Source: Heliocidaris tuberculata
Taxonomy: Eukaryota > Echinodermata > Echinoidea > Camarodonta > Echinometridae
DNA length: 64,000 bases
Direction: 5' to 3'
Assembly: GCA_025618425.1 (NCBI GenBank)
Contig: CM046832.1
Coordinates: forward strand, 49,730,026-49,794,025
Shown here in pieces: positions 34,250 to 46,509 of the stretch. Made by a program: the position numbers and the translations under genes. Below the pieces are notes generated by a model. The model searched no databases. It was not told the DNA's origin and saw only the letters and a list, made by a program, of their open reading frames with translations. How positions within the stretch are numbered: position 1 is the stretch's first letter; every line of letters begins with the position of its first letter.

Positions 34250-35343
34250 AAGTGTAAACGAAACTGTTACTGATGCAGATGGCCGTTGTATTTACATCAA
34301 GTGTGAAATATCTGGTCAGACATTCATTTTAGGAAATGTCTATTTTCCTACAAGGTATAAAGGAAACTTACAAATTGATTTCTTGGCGCAGATGGAGAAG
34401 TCTATTTATCGCTTGATCGGGGTTGTTCATTGATACTTGGGGAGATTTTAACACTGTTATGAATGAGAATTTAGATTATATGGGGCTAAAGAAAGGATTA
34501 AAAAGTACTAAATTTAAAAATGTCTTTGATAACTTTTTGAATAATTATGACTTGATAGATATTTGGAGAAAGAGAAACCCACAAGAGAGACAATATACAT
34601 TCACACAGAGATCACCAGTGGTTCAAAGTAGACTAGATTATTGGTTTATTTCATCCTAACTGAGAAATCTTGTGAATATGTGTGATATCCTAGTGTCGAT
34701 CGCTCCCGATCATTCTGCCATTAGACTGCGATTCAGTAACTTTGTTGAGAATTATTCCTATGGACGGTCGTATTGGAAGTTTCATAACAGCCTCTGTGCA
34801 GATAGAGATTTTGTGGAGGGAATGAAAAAACGAATTACTGAATTAGAGAAAATTTGGCGACCTCAAATTTTAGATAAGATTGTTTTGGGGGTTTTCATGG
34901 AAATGAAGATTATAGAATTCACTAGAACTTTTTCGAAGGAAAAGGCAAAGAGAAGAAAAGATCAGACTGCAATTTTGGAGGAAGAAATTAGAAATCTGGA
35001 GAAACAGTTGGTGAACACACCTTTGAAGACCATAAGTGACAAAATTCAAATAAAGAAAATGGAATTAAATTTTTTATATGACTATTCTCGTCAAGGATTA
35101 AAGGTACGTTCTCGGGCTGGATGGTATGAGGAAGGTGAAAAGAATACGCAATACTTCACACAACTATTGGAGTCAAATAAAAGAAAAAGTGTAATCAAAG
35201 AAATAAACAGTGAGGAGGGAGAGGTGGTTAAGGATAAAAGGGAGATATTAAAGATAATCAGGAACTTTTATGAAACACAATTGAATAAAGACGAATGTTT
35301 TGAAGTAATAAAGGAGATTAAATTCAATAAATCCCCAGGTAAC
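34250..35343 (+). pseudogene. LINE-A ORF2: endonuclease C-terminus and linker
   Basis: It resumes with VTDADGRCIYIKCEISG and ILGNVYFPTRYKGN. After a frameshift near 34420 it reads GDFNTVMNENLDYMG (the Asp/Asn metal-site block), SRLDYWFISS, and past a single in-frame TAA (34657-34659) SIAPDHSAIRLRF (the Ser-Asp-His block). A Lys/Glu-rich linker (SKEKAKRRKDQ, then ILEEEIRNLEKQL) leads to GWYEEGEKNTQYFTQLLESN and FNKSPGN at the edge of the RT. A MITE interrupts the frame after the GN codons. Confidence 0.85.
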
Positions 35344-35605
35344 CAGGGGCGGCGCCAGGGTAATTTAATGGGGGGGGGGGCAAAATGACGCGTATAGCAA
35401 CGTTGCACGTCGAGGGTCTTGAAATAACAAATAGGACTATAACAGTTATGTCATAATTGCATGGCCTAGTCTTCTCTTCTCCATTTCCCCTTCTCTTTCT
35501 CCCTTTTCCCCCCTTCTTCCTCTTTTTTTTTTTTTTTTTTGCTCGCTTGAAAAATGATAGGGGGCGGCCGCCCCCCTGCCCCCCCCCCCTGTAGCGCCGC
35601 CCCTG
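35344..35605. mobile_element. hAT-like MITE inserted in LINE-A, 8-bp TSD
   Basis: The ends are CAGGGGCGGCGCCAGGG on the left and GTAGCGCCGCCCCTG on the right, giving a 12-bp perfect terminal inverted repeat CAGGGGCGGCGC. Flanks CAGGTAAC (35336-35343) and CAGGAAAC (35606-35613) match at 7 of 8 positions. Removing the element and one flank joins FNKSPGN to DGLSVEFYYTFWPIL, a normal L1-type RT start. It contains long G-, T- and C-runs and no coding sequence. Confidence 0.92.
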
Positions 35606-37760
35606 CAGGAAACGATGGGTTAAGCGTAGAGTTTTATTACACTTTCTGGCCGATACTAGGGGAATGGTTGTAGAGGCATTAAACGAAACATTTGATAAAG
35701 AGAAGTTGTCAAATTCTCAAAGGCAGGGAGTTATCACATTAATTGAAAAGGAAGGTAAAAATACAAGGTACATTAAAAATTATAAACCAATAACACTCTT
35801 AAATGTAGACTTTAAGATTATATCAAAAGTTTTAGCAAAAAGGATAAAGGAAGTTTTAGAAGTAGTTTACCATGATCAGGTTGGATATATTAAAAATAGA
35901 AACATAGGGGAGGCGGTCCGGCTAATAGATGGCATGTTTTGTTATTCCATGAACAAGTCAATTGGTTTTTTAATTGCAGTGGATTTCGAGAAGGCCTTTG
36001 ATAGTGTTTCACATTTGTTTTTAAATAAAGTATTGGAATCATTTGGTTTGGGGGAGGATTTTTGCAGATGGGTGAAAGTTCTATATAGTGATTGTAGCAG
36101 TTGTGTTATGAATGGGGGGGGGGGCGCAGTCAACTGGTTATTTTCAAATAAAGAGAGGGGTCAGACAAGGAGATCCTCTTTCACCATATTTATTTGTGTT
36201 AGTAATCGAAACCTTAGCTAGAGTCATAAGGAGGGATGAGGAAATTAGTGGAATTAAATTAGGGGACAAGGAAATCAGGCAAATTATGTATGCTGATGAC
36301 ATAACTATTTTTATAACAGAAGTTAGTTCCATAGAAAAGCTGAAAAGAATTTTGGAAGACTTTGAAAATGTCAGTGGTTTAAAGGTTAACAAGGAAAAAA
36401 CAAACTTTATTAGATAAGGTAATGAGAGGGAGAAACCTGGCTCACTTTTGTTTGGACATAGTGTGGAGGAAATAAAATTCTTGAGAGTTAATTATTTCAA
36501 GAAATCTTAAAAGAAAGAATGAAGTGAATTATAAAGAAATACTAAGTAGAATAAAGCGTCTGGTGGGTTGGTGGAAACAACGGGATCTCACTATTTGGGG
36601 GAGAATTCAGTTGTTAAAAACGTATGTTCTTTCAAAAATTAATTATATCTCCTCCTTAATAGTAGTCCCACGTGATATTTTTAGGGAGGTCGAAAGAATA
36701 TCGTTTGATTTCATGTGGGGAGGGAAAGATAAAATAAAAAGGAAAATATTGTACCAAGATTACCAATTCGGAGGGCTGAGAATGAATAATTTTGAAATTT
36801 TCGTTAAAAGTCAACGATTAATGAGGTTGAAGCGTTTACTGAATGAGGAGGAATTGTCTGGATGGAAGACATCTTTTGAGTTTTGTTGTTCAAAGATGGG
36901 AGGTCGTTTTGTGTTTTTATGTAACTATGATATTGGTAAAATGGATCTGAAGAACATACCCCCCCCCCTTTTTTTTATATAGAAATTTTAAGCTTTGGCA
37001 AAGAAATGAAAGAATGTAGATTTTATGAAGATGATAAACATAACCCTATCATATTCAATAATACAGATGTATTATAAGAAATAAAACGGTTTATGATGAA
37101 GATTTGTTTAAAAAAGGGAATATGCATGTTTCGGGATGTTATAAACAATAGGAAAATGAAACCGTATTCTCATTTTTGGAATATGGGAATTAAAGGTAAT
37201 AGCTTGTTAAAAAATACATGACATATGTTCAGTAATTCCAGATAAATATAAGGAGGAAAAGTTTATGCATATTGATACTTCTAAATACGATATTTATTTA
37301 AATATTTCAGAAAATGATGAATCATTGTCTGGTTTGAAATCAAGGAAAGTTTATAATTACTTTATTAAGCAGCTGCAGAATGATTATGTTCTACAGGTAA
37401 GGGATGGACATAGTCAGTTTAATTTCACCGCCGTGGAACTGAGAGAAATATTTTTACGAGTTAAAGGCTCAATCCTCTGTAGCAAACTGCGAGAATTCCA
37501 ATTTAAATTATTACATGGAGCTGTTTATACTAATGAGAATCTATTCAAATTTGGTTTTATATCGGATAATCTATGCTCCTTTTGTTAACAGGAGGCAGAA
37601 ACATACCCACGCTGGTTCCTTAAATGTCAAATAGTTCATACACTTTGGGAAGAAGTAGTAAGACATTTGAAGCTATCTGAAATTGGACTAGGGTCATGGG
37701 ATGAGATATTTCTTGGGCTATCGAGTAAATCTTCAGGATAAATATGTGTAATACTGTAAT
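35606..37760 (+). pseudogene. LINE-A ORF2: reverse transcriptase and C-terminal region
   Basis: The RT frame (from about 35611) has NDGLSVEFYYTFWPIL, YIKNYKPITLLNVDFKIISK, HDQVGYIKNRNIGEAVRLID and FLIAVDFEKAFDSVSH. It is broken at a G-run at 36114-36124 and continues as GYFQIKRGVRQGDPLSPYLF and IRQIMYADDITIF (the YADD box) until a TAA at 36415. Later pieces are WWKQRDLTIWGRIQLLKTYV (36524-36982) and FQFKLLHGAVYTNENLF with NLCSFC (37265-37588), the start of a Cys-rich knuckle ended by a stop. At least four lesions make it inactive. Confidence 0.88.
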
Positions 37761-38184
37761 TTATTTGTTTAAACATATTATTTCTTTCTGCAAGGTCAAA
37801 GGGAATGATTCCACCCTTAGAACGTACATTAAAATTGATTACTAGTTATAGAGAAAATGAAAAGAAGTTAGCGAAGAAAAGAGGCAAATTACATGTACAT
37901 TTACAGAAGTGGGAGGAGTTGAACTCTTCTTTGTTTTGAATAGGGCATATATTTTTTTGTGGGTGTTTGGGTGTATGTGTGTGTGTGTGTGTGTGTGTGT
38001 TTGTGTGGGGTGTGTGTGTGAAGGGGGGTGAAGGGTGGGGGAGGGGGTTTGGGAGGGGGAGAGGACGGGGATGTGGATAAACTCTTTCCCTTTTCACAGA
38101 TCAAGAATGTAATGTTTCTATTTTCTGTTGATTTCACTGAAAATAAATGAATAAAATGATACTAATAACCAACAAAAAAAAAAG
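37761..38184 (+). other. LINE-A C-terminal tail, 3'UTR and A-tract
   Basis: Coding remnants reading RENEKKLAKKRGKLHVHLQK end at a stop near 37940. A GT-rich microsatellite (37975-38020) and a G-rich tract follow, then AATAAA signals near 38142 and 38150, and an A-tract at 38174-38183, the likely 3' end. The same tail (ENEREERKLAEERG, then GT-rich sequence) is present in LINE-B. Confidence 0.75.
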
Positions 38185-38603
38185 AATGTAAAATCGTTCA
38201 TGGGTATACATGTAGGTACCTTTTCCCCTGAATTTGTTTTTCTTCAAATTTTGGATGAAGCATATCTTAAGTTTTTTTCATTTTTTTTTTTAATCCAATT
38301 GAATGATGTACATGTACATGCTAACATTTTGTTTAATGTATGAAATGATTTGTGTGTGATTATGTGCCTATCCCTGGTTTTTTTTTCTCTCTCTAATTTT
38401 GAGGAAGCACGTCGTACCTTCGAGACTTTTAAGTCCATTTACATGATATACTTTGCGTTCAATGCATGGAATAATTTGTATGTGATTATGTGATTACTTT
38501 CAATGTATGATATAATTTGTATGTGATTATGTGAAAAGGGAAAGAAATAAAAATGGAAAGAAACAAAAAAAAGTATAGTCTGCCGTGATGATGTTAGACC
38601 ATT

Positions 38604-39729
38604 TGTGACCCGGCACCACAAATCCACCAAAAAGTCGCAACCCGTGATTTTATGTAAACAGCTGAAATGGAAATTTGGGTTGGAAAATTTTATTTTGGGA
38701 TTTTTGGTTTTTCTGAAAGATCGTTCTTTTCTGTACCTTATATCAAAATCTGGAAGCTTAAAACACAGCATAAGACGAATTTTAAACAGTTTTTCTAGAC
38801 CAGTTTTTTTCGCACAGCTTCGGTTTCTTCCTAATTCTTCGCCTTCCCGTATGATCTTTTTTTAATGGGTACTGCTCACCCACGTAAAATCACTGCAATC
38901 TCACGGGCCTTTAAAATTACATTTCCCTAATAATGTTTATACTGATAGAAAGAATAAACTCTCAGCAATCTCATCATACTGATATAACAGTTCACCAATA
39001 GTCGCGAAAGCAAATTACAGAGCAGTTTTAAGTTCCATTTCGATGACGAAACAGAGTCTGAAAAAGGACGAACGATCAAGTTTATTCATGTGAGCAAGGA
39101 AAGAGTATGTAAGTTCTATGTAAAACAAACTGCATAGGTTAATCAATGTGAACAAGAAAAAGAGTAGGTCCTATTCAAGTCAATTATAGGCTAAATTACA
39201 AGTTCAGTGTATGATAACAGAAGGACTACACAGGTAACAAACCAGTATTATGTAAAAGGGAACAAAGAAAGACAACCGAAAGGAGTGAATAGGCATTGTC
39301 TAGTCATGCTAGTGCAGGTGTCAGGCCACCGAGGTGCTCTTAATCTCCCATTAGAACACTCTCATTTGCATCATAATAACTTTCGAACAACTAAAGTTCA
39401 CAATTTGAAGTCTTGGCAATGGAATGAATAAACTATGTTTAACACTTCTTTCAAATATCAACCTAATCCGACAATTCATTCATAGTGGGTGCTATGGCCT
39501 TTTGATTCACTCTCCATTGATTTTCTCTCTTGTTTTCTTACTCCGTATTTAATACCAGCAAACCTCTCTCACAAGCTCCTTTCATTCGCTGAATTAAAAG
39601 GGTTAGAAAGTTTCAATTATAATGAGTCATATATCATTTTAAAGCTGAGACTTTGTTCTATCCAAATATGATAAAATCAGAAAAATTATTTTTTGCGACT
39701 TTTTGGTGGTTTTGTGGTGCCGGGTCACA
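38604..39729. mobile_element. DNA element with ~37-bp terminal inverted repeats
   Basis: The left end TGTGACCCGGCACCACAAAT, followed by CCACCAAAAAGTCGCAA, is repeated inverted at the right end with one difference. The interior (about 39104-39680) recurs at 54745-55200 and 55560-55833, where the same right end is present. No transposase is seen, so it is non-autonomous. A target duplication is not clear (ATT/TTT next to the ends). Confidence 0.8.
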
Positions 39730-39811
39730 TTTTACGGCGAAATGGGTAGGCGCCTTTTTGAAATGTCTCAGACTGATTTCTGGTAAACCGTTGCCTTTTT
39801 TCCATTTTCTT

Positions 39812-39843
<32 letters not shown>

Positions 39844-40340
39844 TTTTTTTTTTAATTTTTAATCAGGATAAGTATTCCCTTCATAAACTGTGCTTTCCGG
39901 AAGTATTATTTTCAATTTCTTTTCCAATGCATACCCACTGTAATGTTTCGGATTATCATTATTTGAATGCTTATTCAAGAGTTATTGTACTTGTGATTGA
40001 TCAAATGCTCCGGAAATAAATAACCATTCTATAAGAATTGAATATTTATTTTTATCAGCATGCGGTGAAGAGGACGGCAAACTTAATTACGGTAACCGAA
40101 ATGGTACTTCTTCCCGACCAAGTACCGCACTCAGAGCAAAAATATACCATTAAGATGTAATAATAATAATACATTTAAAAAATATACCAGTTCAAAGAGA
40201 AAAAGAATATAATAATCCAATGAATAAGAATTTCTAAACGTAGCTCCTTCTAAAGATTTGGATATTCAAACAACCCGATGGGAATTTCTTTAAATTGCAA
40301 AATGAAATAGAGAAATCAAAGATTTGGTATTGTGAATTGC
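39730..40340. repeat. Interspersed repeat, counterpart of 8640-9230
   Basis: It shares 'atggtacttcttcccgaccaa', 'acggcaaacttaatta' and 'gtgattgatcaaatgct'-like blocks in order with 8640-9230. It starts exactly where the preceding inverted-repeat element ends. A CTT/T-rich simple repeat lies at 39810-39853. Confidence 0.65.
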
Positions 40341-40965
40341 GAAAAAATTACAAAGACAAATGTATTGAAGTTGTTTTCAAGCTAGGTTATTTCATCTACC
40401 TTGCTGATCAAATGTGCCCTTGACTATTTATCTATACATTAATTATCAAAAAAGGATACCCAACTTCTCCTAATCAAAAAGTCATATCCAATGTGACCTT
40501 GAAATTTGTTTCATATTAAAGAGAGAAACTTGTATTCTGTCAAATGTTACCTTATTCATAGCTTTTCTTCCACGGATGACTGAGCAACGACGGCTATAAA
40601 TAACGTCGTCAAAATTTCCTGGTACCAAGTTTGGGCTGATGCAACGAATGTAGGTCAAGTCGTATATATGTGTAACTTTAGTCTAAAATCTTTTTTTAAA
40701 TGAAATTTTGCTTTGTGCTTCAATGTTTAATTGTTTGAAGTGATTCAGTGTATCTGAGCTTTAACAGAACTTTTACTGATCCTTAGAATAACCATAATCT
40801 ATTTGAAACAGCCTTCTAACTTCTTGTCTCATGATATCTAAAAAGTCTCTGCTCATTAGTCCATTTCCCCTGCATAAGGTATTATTTTGAATAGCACATG
40901 AACTCAAAGGTTTACTAACCTCAAATATTGAGGAAATGTATAACTGTTTGTATGTACGCTCAACC

Positions 40966-41201
40966 AATAGACCTGTTCACAAATATATTAAAATTTTATA
41001 CATACTTTTAAAACAAAGGTTGTTCTTGGCAACATGAAAGCTTGTCAGAGGCTTGTCAGACATAGCAACAAGTAATGTATGCACATTGGATTCCAAATAT
41101 TGTAGTTCATTCATAAATAACAGGTTAATGGAATACCTCGTTACTAGGTCCCCAGAATAGAAACATCCATACATTTGAATAACTTTGTGAACAGGTCTAT
41201 T
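40966..41201. mobile_element. MITE with GACCTGTTCAC ends, possible TA target
   Basis: The ends AATAGACCTGTTCACAAA and TTTGTGAACAGGTCTATT are perfect inverted complements of 18 bp. If TA is the duplicated target, the element itself begins GACCTG, which would fit Tc1/mariner-type MITEs. A second full copy is at about 62160-62382 in the same orientation. Partial sequence recurs at 41350-41420 and 50760-50930. It is non-coding. Confidence 0.75.
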
Positions 41202-41349
41202 ATTGTGTAATCGTCCATGACCTGGCATAATTCATTCATCATTCATTCACTAGTGAATCTGCAAGATCAGCAGGTGTATCATTATTGTGTTGAAAGAAAA
41301 CCAACACTCTTCCCTTCCTCTTTCCTTCCTTTCTTCTCAAGTCACCCTC

Positions 41350-41825
41350 TTAATAGACCTGTTTACAAAGTTATTCAAATTCATGAATGTTTCTTTCCTG
41401 GGGACCTAGTAAAGAGGTATTCCATTTAATAGTCCGTTGTCAAGTGGTCAAAATATAGCCTTTTTGGAAATTTTGTGAGGATTTTTGGAAACATACCTTT
41501 TTAGAAAGATAATGGCATGACTTAAACTATAAACGTAGTTTCCAAATTTTAAAATGGGTCTAAAGTTACTTTTCAGGTATTTTTAGAATGCTGATTTTGG
41601 TCATATTATGGTGTTTTACTTATTTTTTAGAAAATGCTCTAAAGTGCAATAGCGATAGGAATTTCCACTGTTTGCATATAGAAATGATGTTATAGATGAC
41701 TTTCATGAAAAAATAATGCGTAAAAATATATAGTTATAGCAAATGGCTTTTATTCATATCTTATTTTATGCGCCCTCTACGATAATTATGAAACATTGTC
41801 TTATGCTCTAATGACTGTTTCCTAG
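41350..41825 (+). repeat. Repeat R, plus copy
   Basis: It begins with a MITE-like end (tagacctgtttacaaagtta) and continues 'agtccgttgtcaagtggtca', 'attttgtgaggatttttgga', 'ctgattttggtcatattatg', 'tatgcgccctctacgataat' and 'gaaacattgtcttatgctct'. The inverted partner is at 50460-50930 and a partial copy is at 21005-21335. It may be a larger member of the same family as the 236-bp MITE just upstream. Confidence 0.75.
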
Positions 41826-43850
41826 AGTATTAAACATCAGACCGTATATGAGTGACCAATAATAGATCAATGGCATAATTCATTATACTTTGAAAATGGA
41901 GTGACAGTCAAATCAAAAGTGGTATAAAAGAATATATCAACAGAATTAGAATACTAAACAATGATTGTACAACAAGCAACTTTCGTCTTGATAGCTGCCT
42001 CTCTTTTAGTATTGTATTACGATTCATCAAATGCTATCTGTCATTCCATCCTGGCGTTATTCTTTAACAATAACTTGCCCTTACCATGAATCTAAAAGTC
42101 CGCACTTCGGCATGCTATCGCAGAAACATGAACTTCCATTCATTCAAGAAGATCCAGAGGAGATATTTAAGTTTGTCATACTTTGAGCTAAACATCAATG
42201 TAAATCGTGATATGTAACATCAGCTCCTCCATTCTTGGATCTGATATAGAAATTAAGGTGGATAATTTCTTTCGAATCCCATCATAAAGCTGTGAAATTT
42301 ACAATTCCTACACAAGTGATTGTATTCAAGTGTGCTTATTTTCTTGTAAAGCAAATTGAGATATCATACTGTTCAGCTGTTATCATGATTATTGGAATTC
42401 CCCTTCCCCATCTTGCTAAACGATCTCTTTCTCTCTCTCTTCTTTTCTTTTTTTTTTCTTCTTCTTCTTCTTTTTCTTCTGTTTCTCTTCTTCATCAATG
42501 CCCTCTATCAATGCCCATGATCTACTACCATTTACTGTTATCAAAAGAATTGAAAATATTTCCATTTTGGAGTCTTTACAGAGAAATAGATGTTAATTTT
42601 AGATTATACAGAGATGATGGATGCCCTAAACGAAACAGGCTTAAAACAAAAAAACTAAGGCAGGTAATTACTACATAACAAAACACACCAAAAAAACTGT
42701 TTTTGTTTTAATGTAATACCTATTCTATACAAATGAAAGAAGGCAAATATTTAATTCATAGTGAATAGCGTGAAGTTGAAAAACATAAGAATTACATGTA
42801 TTTGGATTTTGGAGGAAGTGAAGGAGAGAGAGAGAGAGATAGTTAAGCAAGGTGGAAGGAGAATTCTAATAGCGCATTTAGATAAAAACAAAATAATTCT
42901 AAATAATACATTGATTTATAATATTTTCAAAGAGTACACCTTAACATTTCCTTCATTCAATCACTTCCGTAAATGAAGATTTATTTCACAGCTTCATGAG
43001 ATTCAAAAGAAATTAATGTGAGTGGTATGAGGTCCAATAATGTAGGAGCTGATGCCAAAAGCCTATAGCTCAAGGGACCAAAATTACAAGAGACCTACAG
43101 CCCACCAGGTTTCCCGGGCCTTCTGAAAGTTTTTTCAGGGTTCACTAGACGGATGGCCACTAAGAGACCAAAATTTCCCCTTTCATGTAGGCATATTTCT
43201 GTGTTTTGTGGTTCTCGTTGGCTATTGGTCTAGGGAACCTTTTGTAAATGTCGGTCTCGTGGGCTGTCGGTCTGAATCCGATATACAAGGCAGGTTCTCA
43301 TTTAGGAACATAACGCCAGGATGCAGTGCAATGACAGAGAAAAATGAGATTAATATTTATTTTTTAAAAAGAAAACAATTTGGAAATGGGCACACCGTGT
43401 TGCGCAAGAGATTGGTAGAGCCAAAAAGAGGGGAAGAGTGCGCTGTTTAAATACAAAATACTGAGAAAAAAAGAAATTAGTAAAACTATGAAGAAGAGAA
43501 TTGTCGGTGTAAGTGTGGATCGTGTTGTATAGCACTCTTTTAGTTATTCTTTTTACATATAACATTTGATTTTGACTGTCACTCAATGTGCCAACATATT
43601 TTCAAAGTAAATGATAAAATGAATATTATATTATATATTATATTATATTTTATCATATTATCTAATGATATTTTTTTTCAATGATATATTTTATTATTTT
43701 CTCTCAAGTCAAATACAAATTATGTAACATAACAAAAATTGTATATATTATTCATAACAAAACTAAATGCATTATACATTGATATTTTAGCTTAAACCTA
43801 GATTTTAATAATAAAACAAACAAAAAAGTGCATTTTCATAACCTGTTTAG
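41826..43850. other. No gene recognised
   Basis: Several open frames of up to 128 codons cross this stretch (for example 42292-42678), but they contain simple CTT-rich translations and no family motifs. An AG-rich microsatellite lies near 42822-42840 and an AT-rich tract at 43620-43680. Confidence 0.4.
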
Positions 43851-43859
43851 CAGACATTT

Positions 43860-44251
43860 TCATACATTAAAAAAAAACAGTACTTGAAAGAAAATGTTTG
43901 TCTTTTCTCCCAAACCTCCCCCTCCCCCCCCCCAAAAAAAACAACAACAACTTAAGTCATACAATATATGTACCCAACCCCTCCCCCCCCCAACAAAACC
44001 CCCCCCCCCAAAACCCCCCAAAAACACACAAACAACACTTAAGTCACACAATACATGTGTCCCGTTTAACCTACTCCCACACACCTTAATCCACACACAC
44101 ACATACATACACCCACACGCACAAACACGTACACCCCGACATATAAAGAATTCATATAAGCGTAATGTATCGCAGCCGTTCCAGTGTTGTTGTTGTTTTA
44201 AGTGGGGTTTTTTTTTTTCATCGAGAAATAGATGCATTCGCCTCGCCGTCC
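43860..44251 (-). other. LINE-B 3'UTR with GT/G-rich simple repeats
   Basis: Read on the minus strand, this follows the LINE-B ORF2 stop at 44252-44254. It holds GT-rich and poly-G tracts, including 'tgtgtgacttaagtgttg' and 'gtatgacttaagttgttg' blocks. The simple-repeat make-up resembles the 3'UTR of LINE-A. A terminal A-tract is suggested by the T-rich minus-strand reading of 43870-43880, but its end is uncertain. Confidence 0.5.
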
Positions 44252-44338
44252 CTATGTGTGAAAGTTTTCCCATTTTCTAAAGTGGTATATTAATGTACCT
44301 CGCTCTTCAGCTAATTTTCTTTCCTCTCGTTCATTTTC
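44252..44338 (-). pseudogene. LINE-B ORF2: last ~28 codons beyond LINE-C
   Basis: The minus strand reads ENEREERKLAEERGTLIYHF, then RKWENFHT and a TAG stop. It matches the LINE-A tail (RENEKKLAKKRGKLHVHLQK). This identifies it as the separated end of LINE-B and proves the nesting of LINE-C. Confidence 0.85.
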
Positions 44339-44344
44339 CCGCAA

Positions 44345-45836
44345 TCTTCCAAGTCTTGACAGGAATGACTTACCTGCTTACCTGCCAGCTCAGGAAACTT
44401 GTCCTATTGTAAGACGTTATGAAGTATTTAGACAACTGAGTACCTTAAATCAGCAAAAGTCTGGTATTAGGGAAGACCTACCTGTTAGAATTCTTCGAGA
44501 GTTTGCCCAGGAAATATGCTTACCACTTACTGATATCTTGAATACTTCTTTTCAGTTGTCAGTTGTACCATATCAGTGGAAACAATCGGAGATTGTACCC
44601 ATTCCTAAATGTCAACCAGCAACACCACAGAATTTAAGGCCCATAGCACTCACTAGTTATTTTGCAAAAATAGCAGAGTCGTTTATATGTAAATGGTTGT
44701 TAGAAGACATATCAAATCAAATTGATATTAATCAATATGGAAATCGCCAAGGTCTATCGACAAATCATTACTTAATTCAATTACTTCACCAAATTCATGT
44801 AAATGCAGAAAATTCTCAGTCTATATCTACACTTATATTCACAGACTTCTCAAAAGCGTTTGATCGCATTGATCACAATATCCTTGCTAAAAAGTTAATA
44901 AACCTTCATGTCCGGCCTTGTCTTATTTCATGGATTTTGAATTTTCTTCAACATCGTCAACAACGAGTGAAATACCTTGGTCAGTTTTCAGATTGGTCAA
45001 TGTCCCATGCTGGTATAGGACAAGGTACAAAATTAGGACCAATTCTCTTTCTCATAATGATTAATGATGCTTGTGTTAACTCAGAAGTACCATACTACAA
45101 GTATGTCGACGATCTTACATTAGTTGAAAGTCGTAAGCAGTCACATCCATCTAAATTACAAGATACTTTGTCTGAGTTTTACCAATGGTCTCTTCGAAAC
45201 AATATGACTCTCAACCCATCGAAATGTCATTGTATGCATGTGTCTTTTTCAAAGAATCCTGTTCAACAGAGGCATATTTTTATTGGGGATGTTTGTTTAA
45301 ATAATGTACAAAAAGCAAAGATATTAGGAATCACTGTGCAGTGTAATTTGAAATGGGACAGTCATATATCAGACCTCATATGTCGTAGCAACAGAAAACT
45401 TTATATGCTTCGTTGTCTTAAAACATACAGATTACCACTTTGTGATTTAATAACGATCTACAAGGGATACATTCGCCCAATATTGGATTATGGTGTACCT
45501 GTTTTTGATGGAAACCTTACACAAAACCAAATTATATGTTTAGAACGCATTCAGAAAAGAGCATGTAGGATCATGTTAGGTGATCAATACATTAATTATG
45601 ACAAAGCTCTGGAAGAGTGTACTTTGCAGCCATTGTCAGAAAGACGTAAACAATTGTGTACTAGTTTTGCCTTATCTCTTGTCAATAGCCCAATTTTTAA
45701 TCACTGGTTACCTCTTAACACTGATGTAGATTATTCATTGCGGAGAAGGACAAAGTATCGCCAGTTTCACTGTAAAACCAAACGTTACAAAAACAGCTCA
45801 ATGCCATATTTAATTCACTTGCTAAATTCCATCTGA
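44345..45836 (+). pseudogene. LINE-C reverse transcriptase, open but 5'-truncated
   Basis: The frame is open from about 44345 to the TGA at 45834. It begins with RNLPSLDRNDLPAYLP and lacks the endonuclease and an ATG start. RT blocks are VPIPKCQPATPQNLRPIALT, INQYGNRQGLSTNHYLIQLL, TLIFTDFSKAFDRIDHNIL (first Asp), AGIGQGTKLGPILFLIMIND and YYKYVDDLTLVES (the YVDD box), then LGITVQCNLKWDSHI and a long thumb/C-terminus with ERIQKRACRIMLGDQYI. There are no internal stops over nearly 500 codons, so the insertion is fairly young. The motifs point to the Jockey/CR1/Rex1 side of the LINE tree, and the clade is uncertain. Confidence 0.88.
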
Positions 45837-46509
45837 TCGGTTTTGAATAGTCAGAAATTTTACTGTCTGCTTTAAATATTTTCGTTATTCATTTATCATA
45901 ATTTTATCACTTGTAATGTCTCTTTTAAATGTTTATATTGAATAAGGTTTTCGGGTGATTCATGGCATATCTGTATAACAACAACTCAGATGGTGTTTTG
46001 GGGTTTTAACTGATATATTCTTAAATTTTTGTGTGAGGATTCAGAAGGAGATCTTTAGTTTTCACATAGCGATGTAACGGTGAGTCCATGGATGGGCGAG
46101 CATTCGTATGAGAAGGTTGAGTGGTTTGCGTACAGGAAGGGAGTTTATAGTGTATTGTTGAATGTTTTTTTTTAAGTTGGTGTAAGTTGTGAGGAAGGAC
46201 ATGTATGAATGAGGTTGGAGACTGAGTGTGAGAGGGTTTGTGCGAGTAATCATATGGGACTGCTTACTCATCCTTGGACTCACTCATGCTTCACCGCACT
46301 TTATTTTTATTATTAATTTACTTTTTACCTTTGATCTTCACACATAAACCTTGATTTGTTGTTATACTAGACTTTATGTAAACAGTGTTTTTATCGAATT
46401 TGTTTTTAAGTAGTTTTACACCATGTCATTGCAAAACTTGTGAATTGTACATAATTCAGCCTTTTGGCTGCGAAGTGCAATATTAATAAAACCTTTTCAA
46501 TTCAATTCA
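45837..46509 (+). other. LINE-C 3'UTR
   Basis: Non-coding sequence after the LINE-C stop leads to 'ttggctgcgaagtgcaatat', AATAAA at about 46484 and the TTCAA tail. Open frames here (for example 46062-46283 minus) have no family features. Confidence 0.6.

Larger units (their letters stand above)
44339..46509 (+). mobile_element. LINE-C, 5'-truncated, inserted in LINE-B
   Basis: This non-LTR retrotransposon fragment lacks the endonuclease and ends in a short tandem tail of TTCAA/ATTCA units (46498-46516). Such microsatellite tails are common in CR1/L2-type LINEs. It splits the LINE-B ORF2: LINE-B codons EIKQRLN end at 46510 and ENEREERKLAEERG begin at 44338 on the minus strand, with nothing missing between. 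The LINE-C insertion therefore post-dates LINE-B. Confidence 0.88.

Noticed and set aside
42292..42678. 128-codon frame near a CTT-rich tract
   Set aside because: Half of it is a Leu/Phe/Ser translation of simple repeat. No start context or family similarity.
43894..44280. 128-codon frames rich in Pro/Thr and in Gly/Cys
   Set aside because: They cross the GT- and G-rich 3'UTR of LINE-B on both strands.
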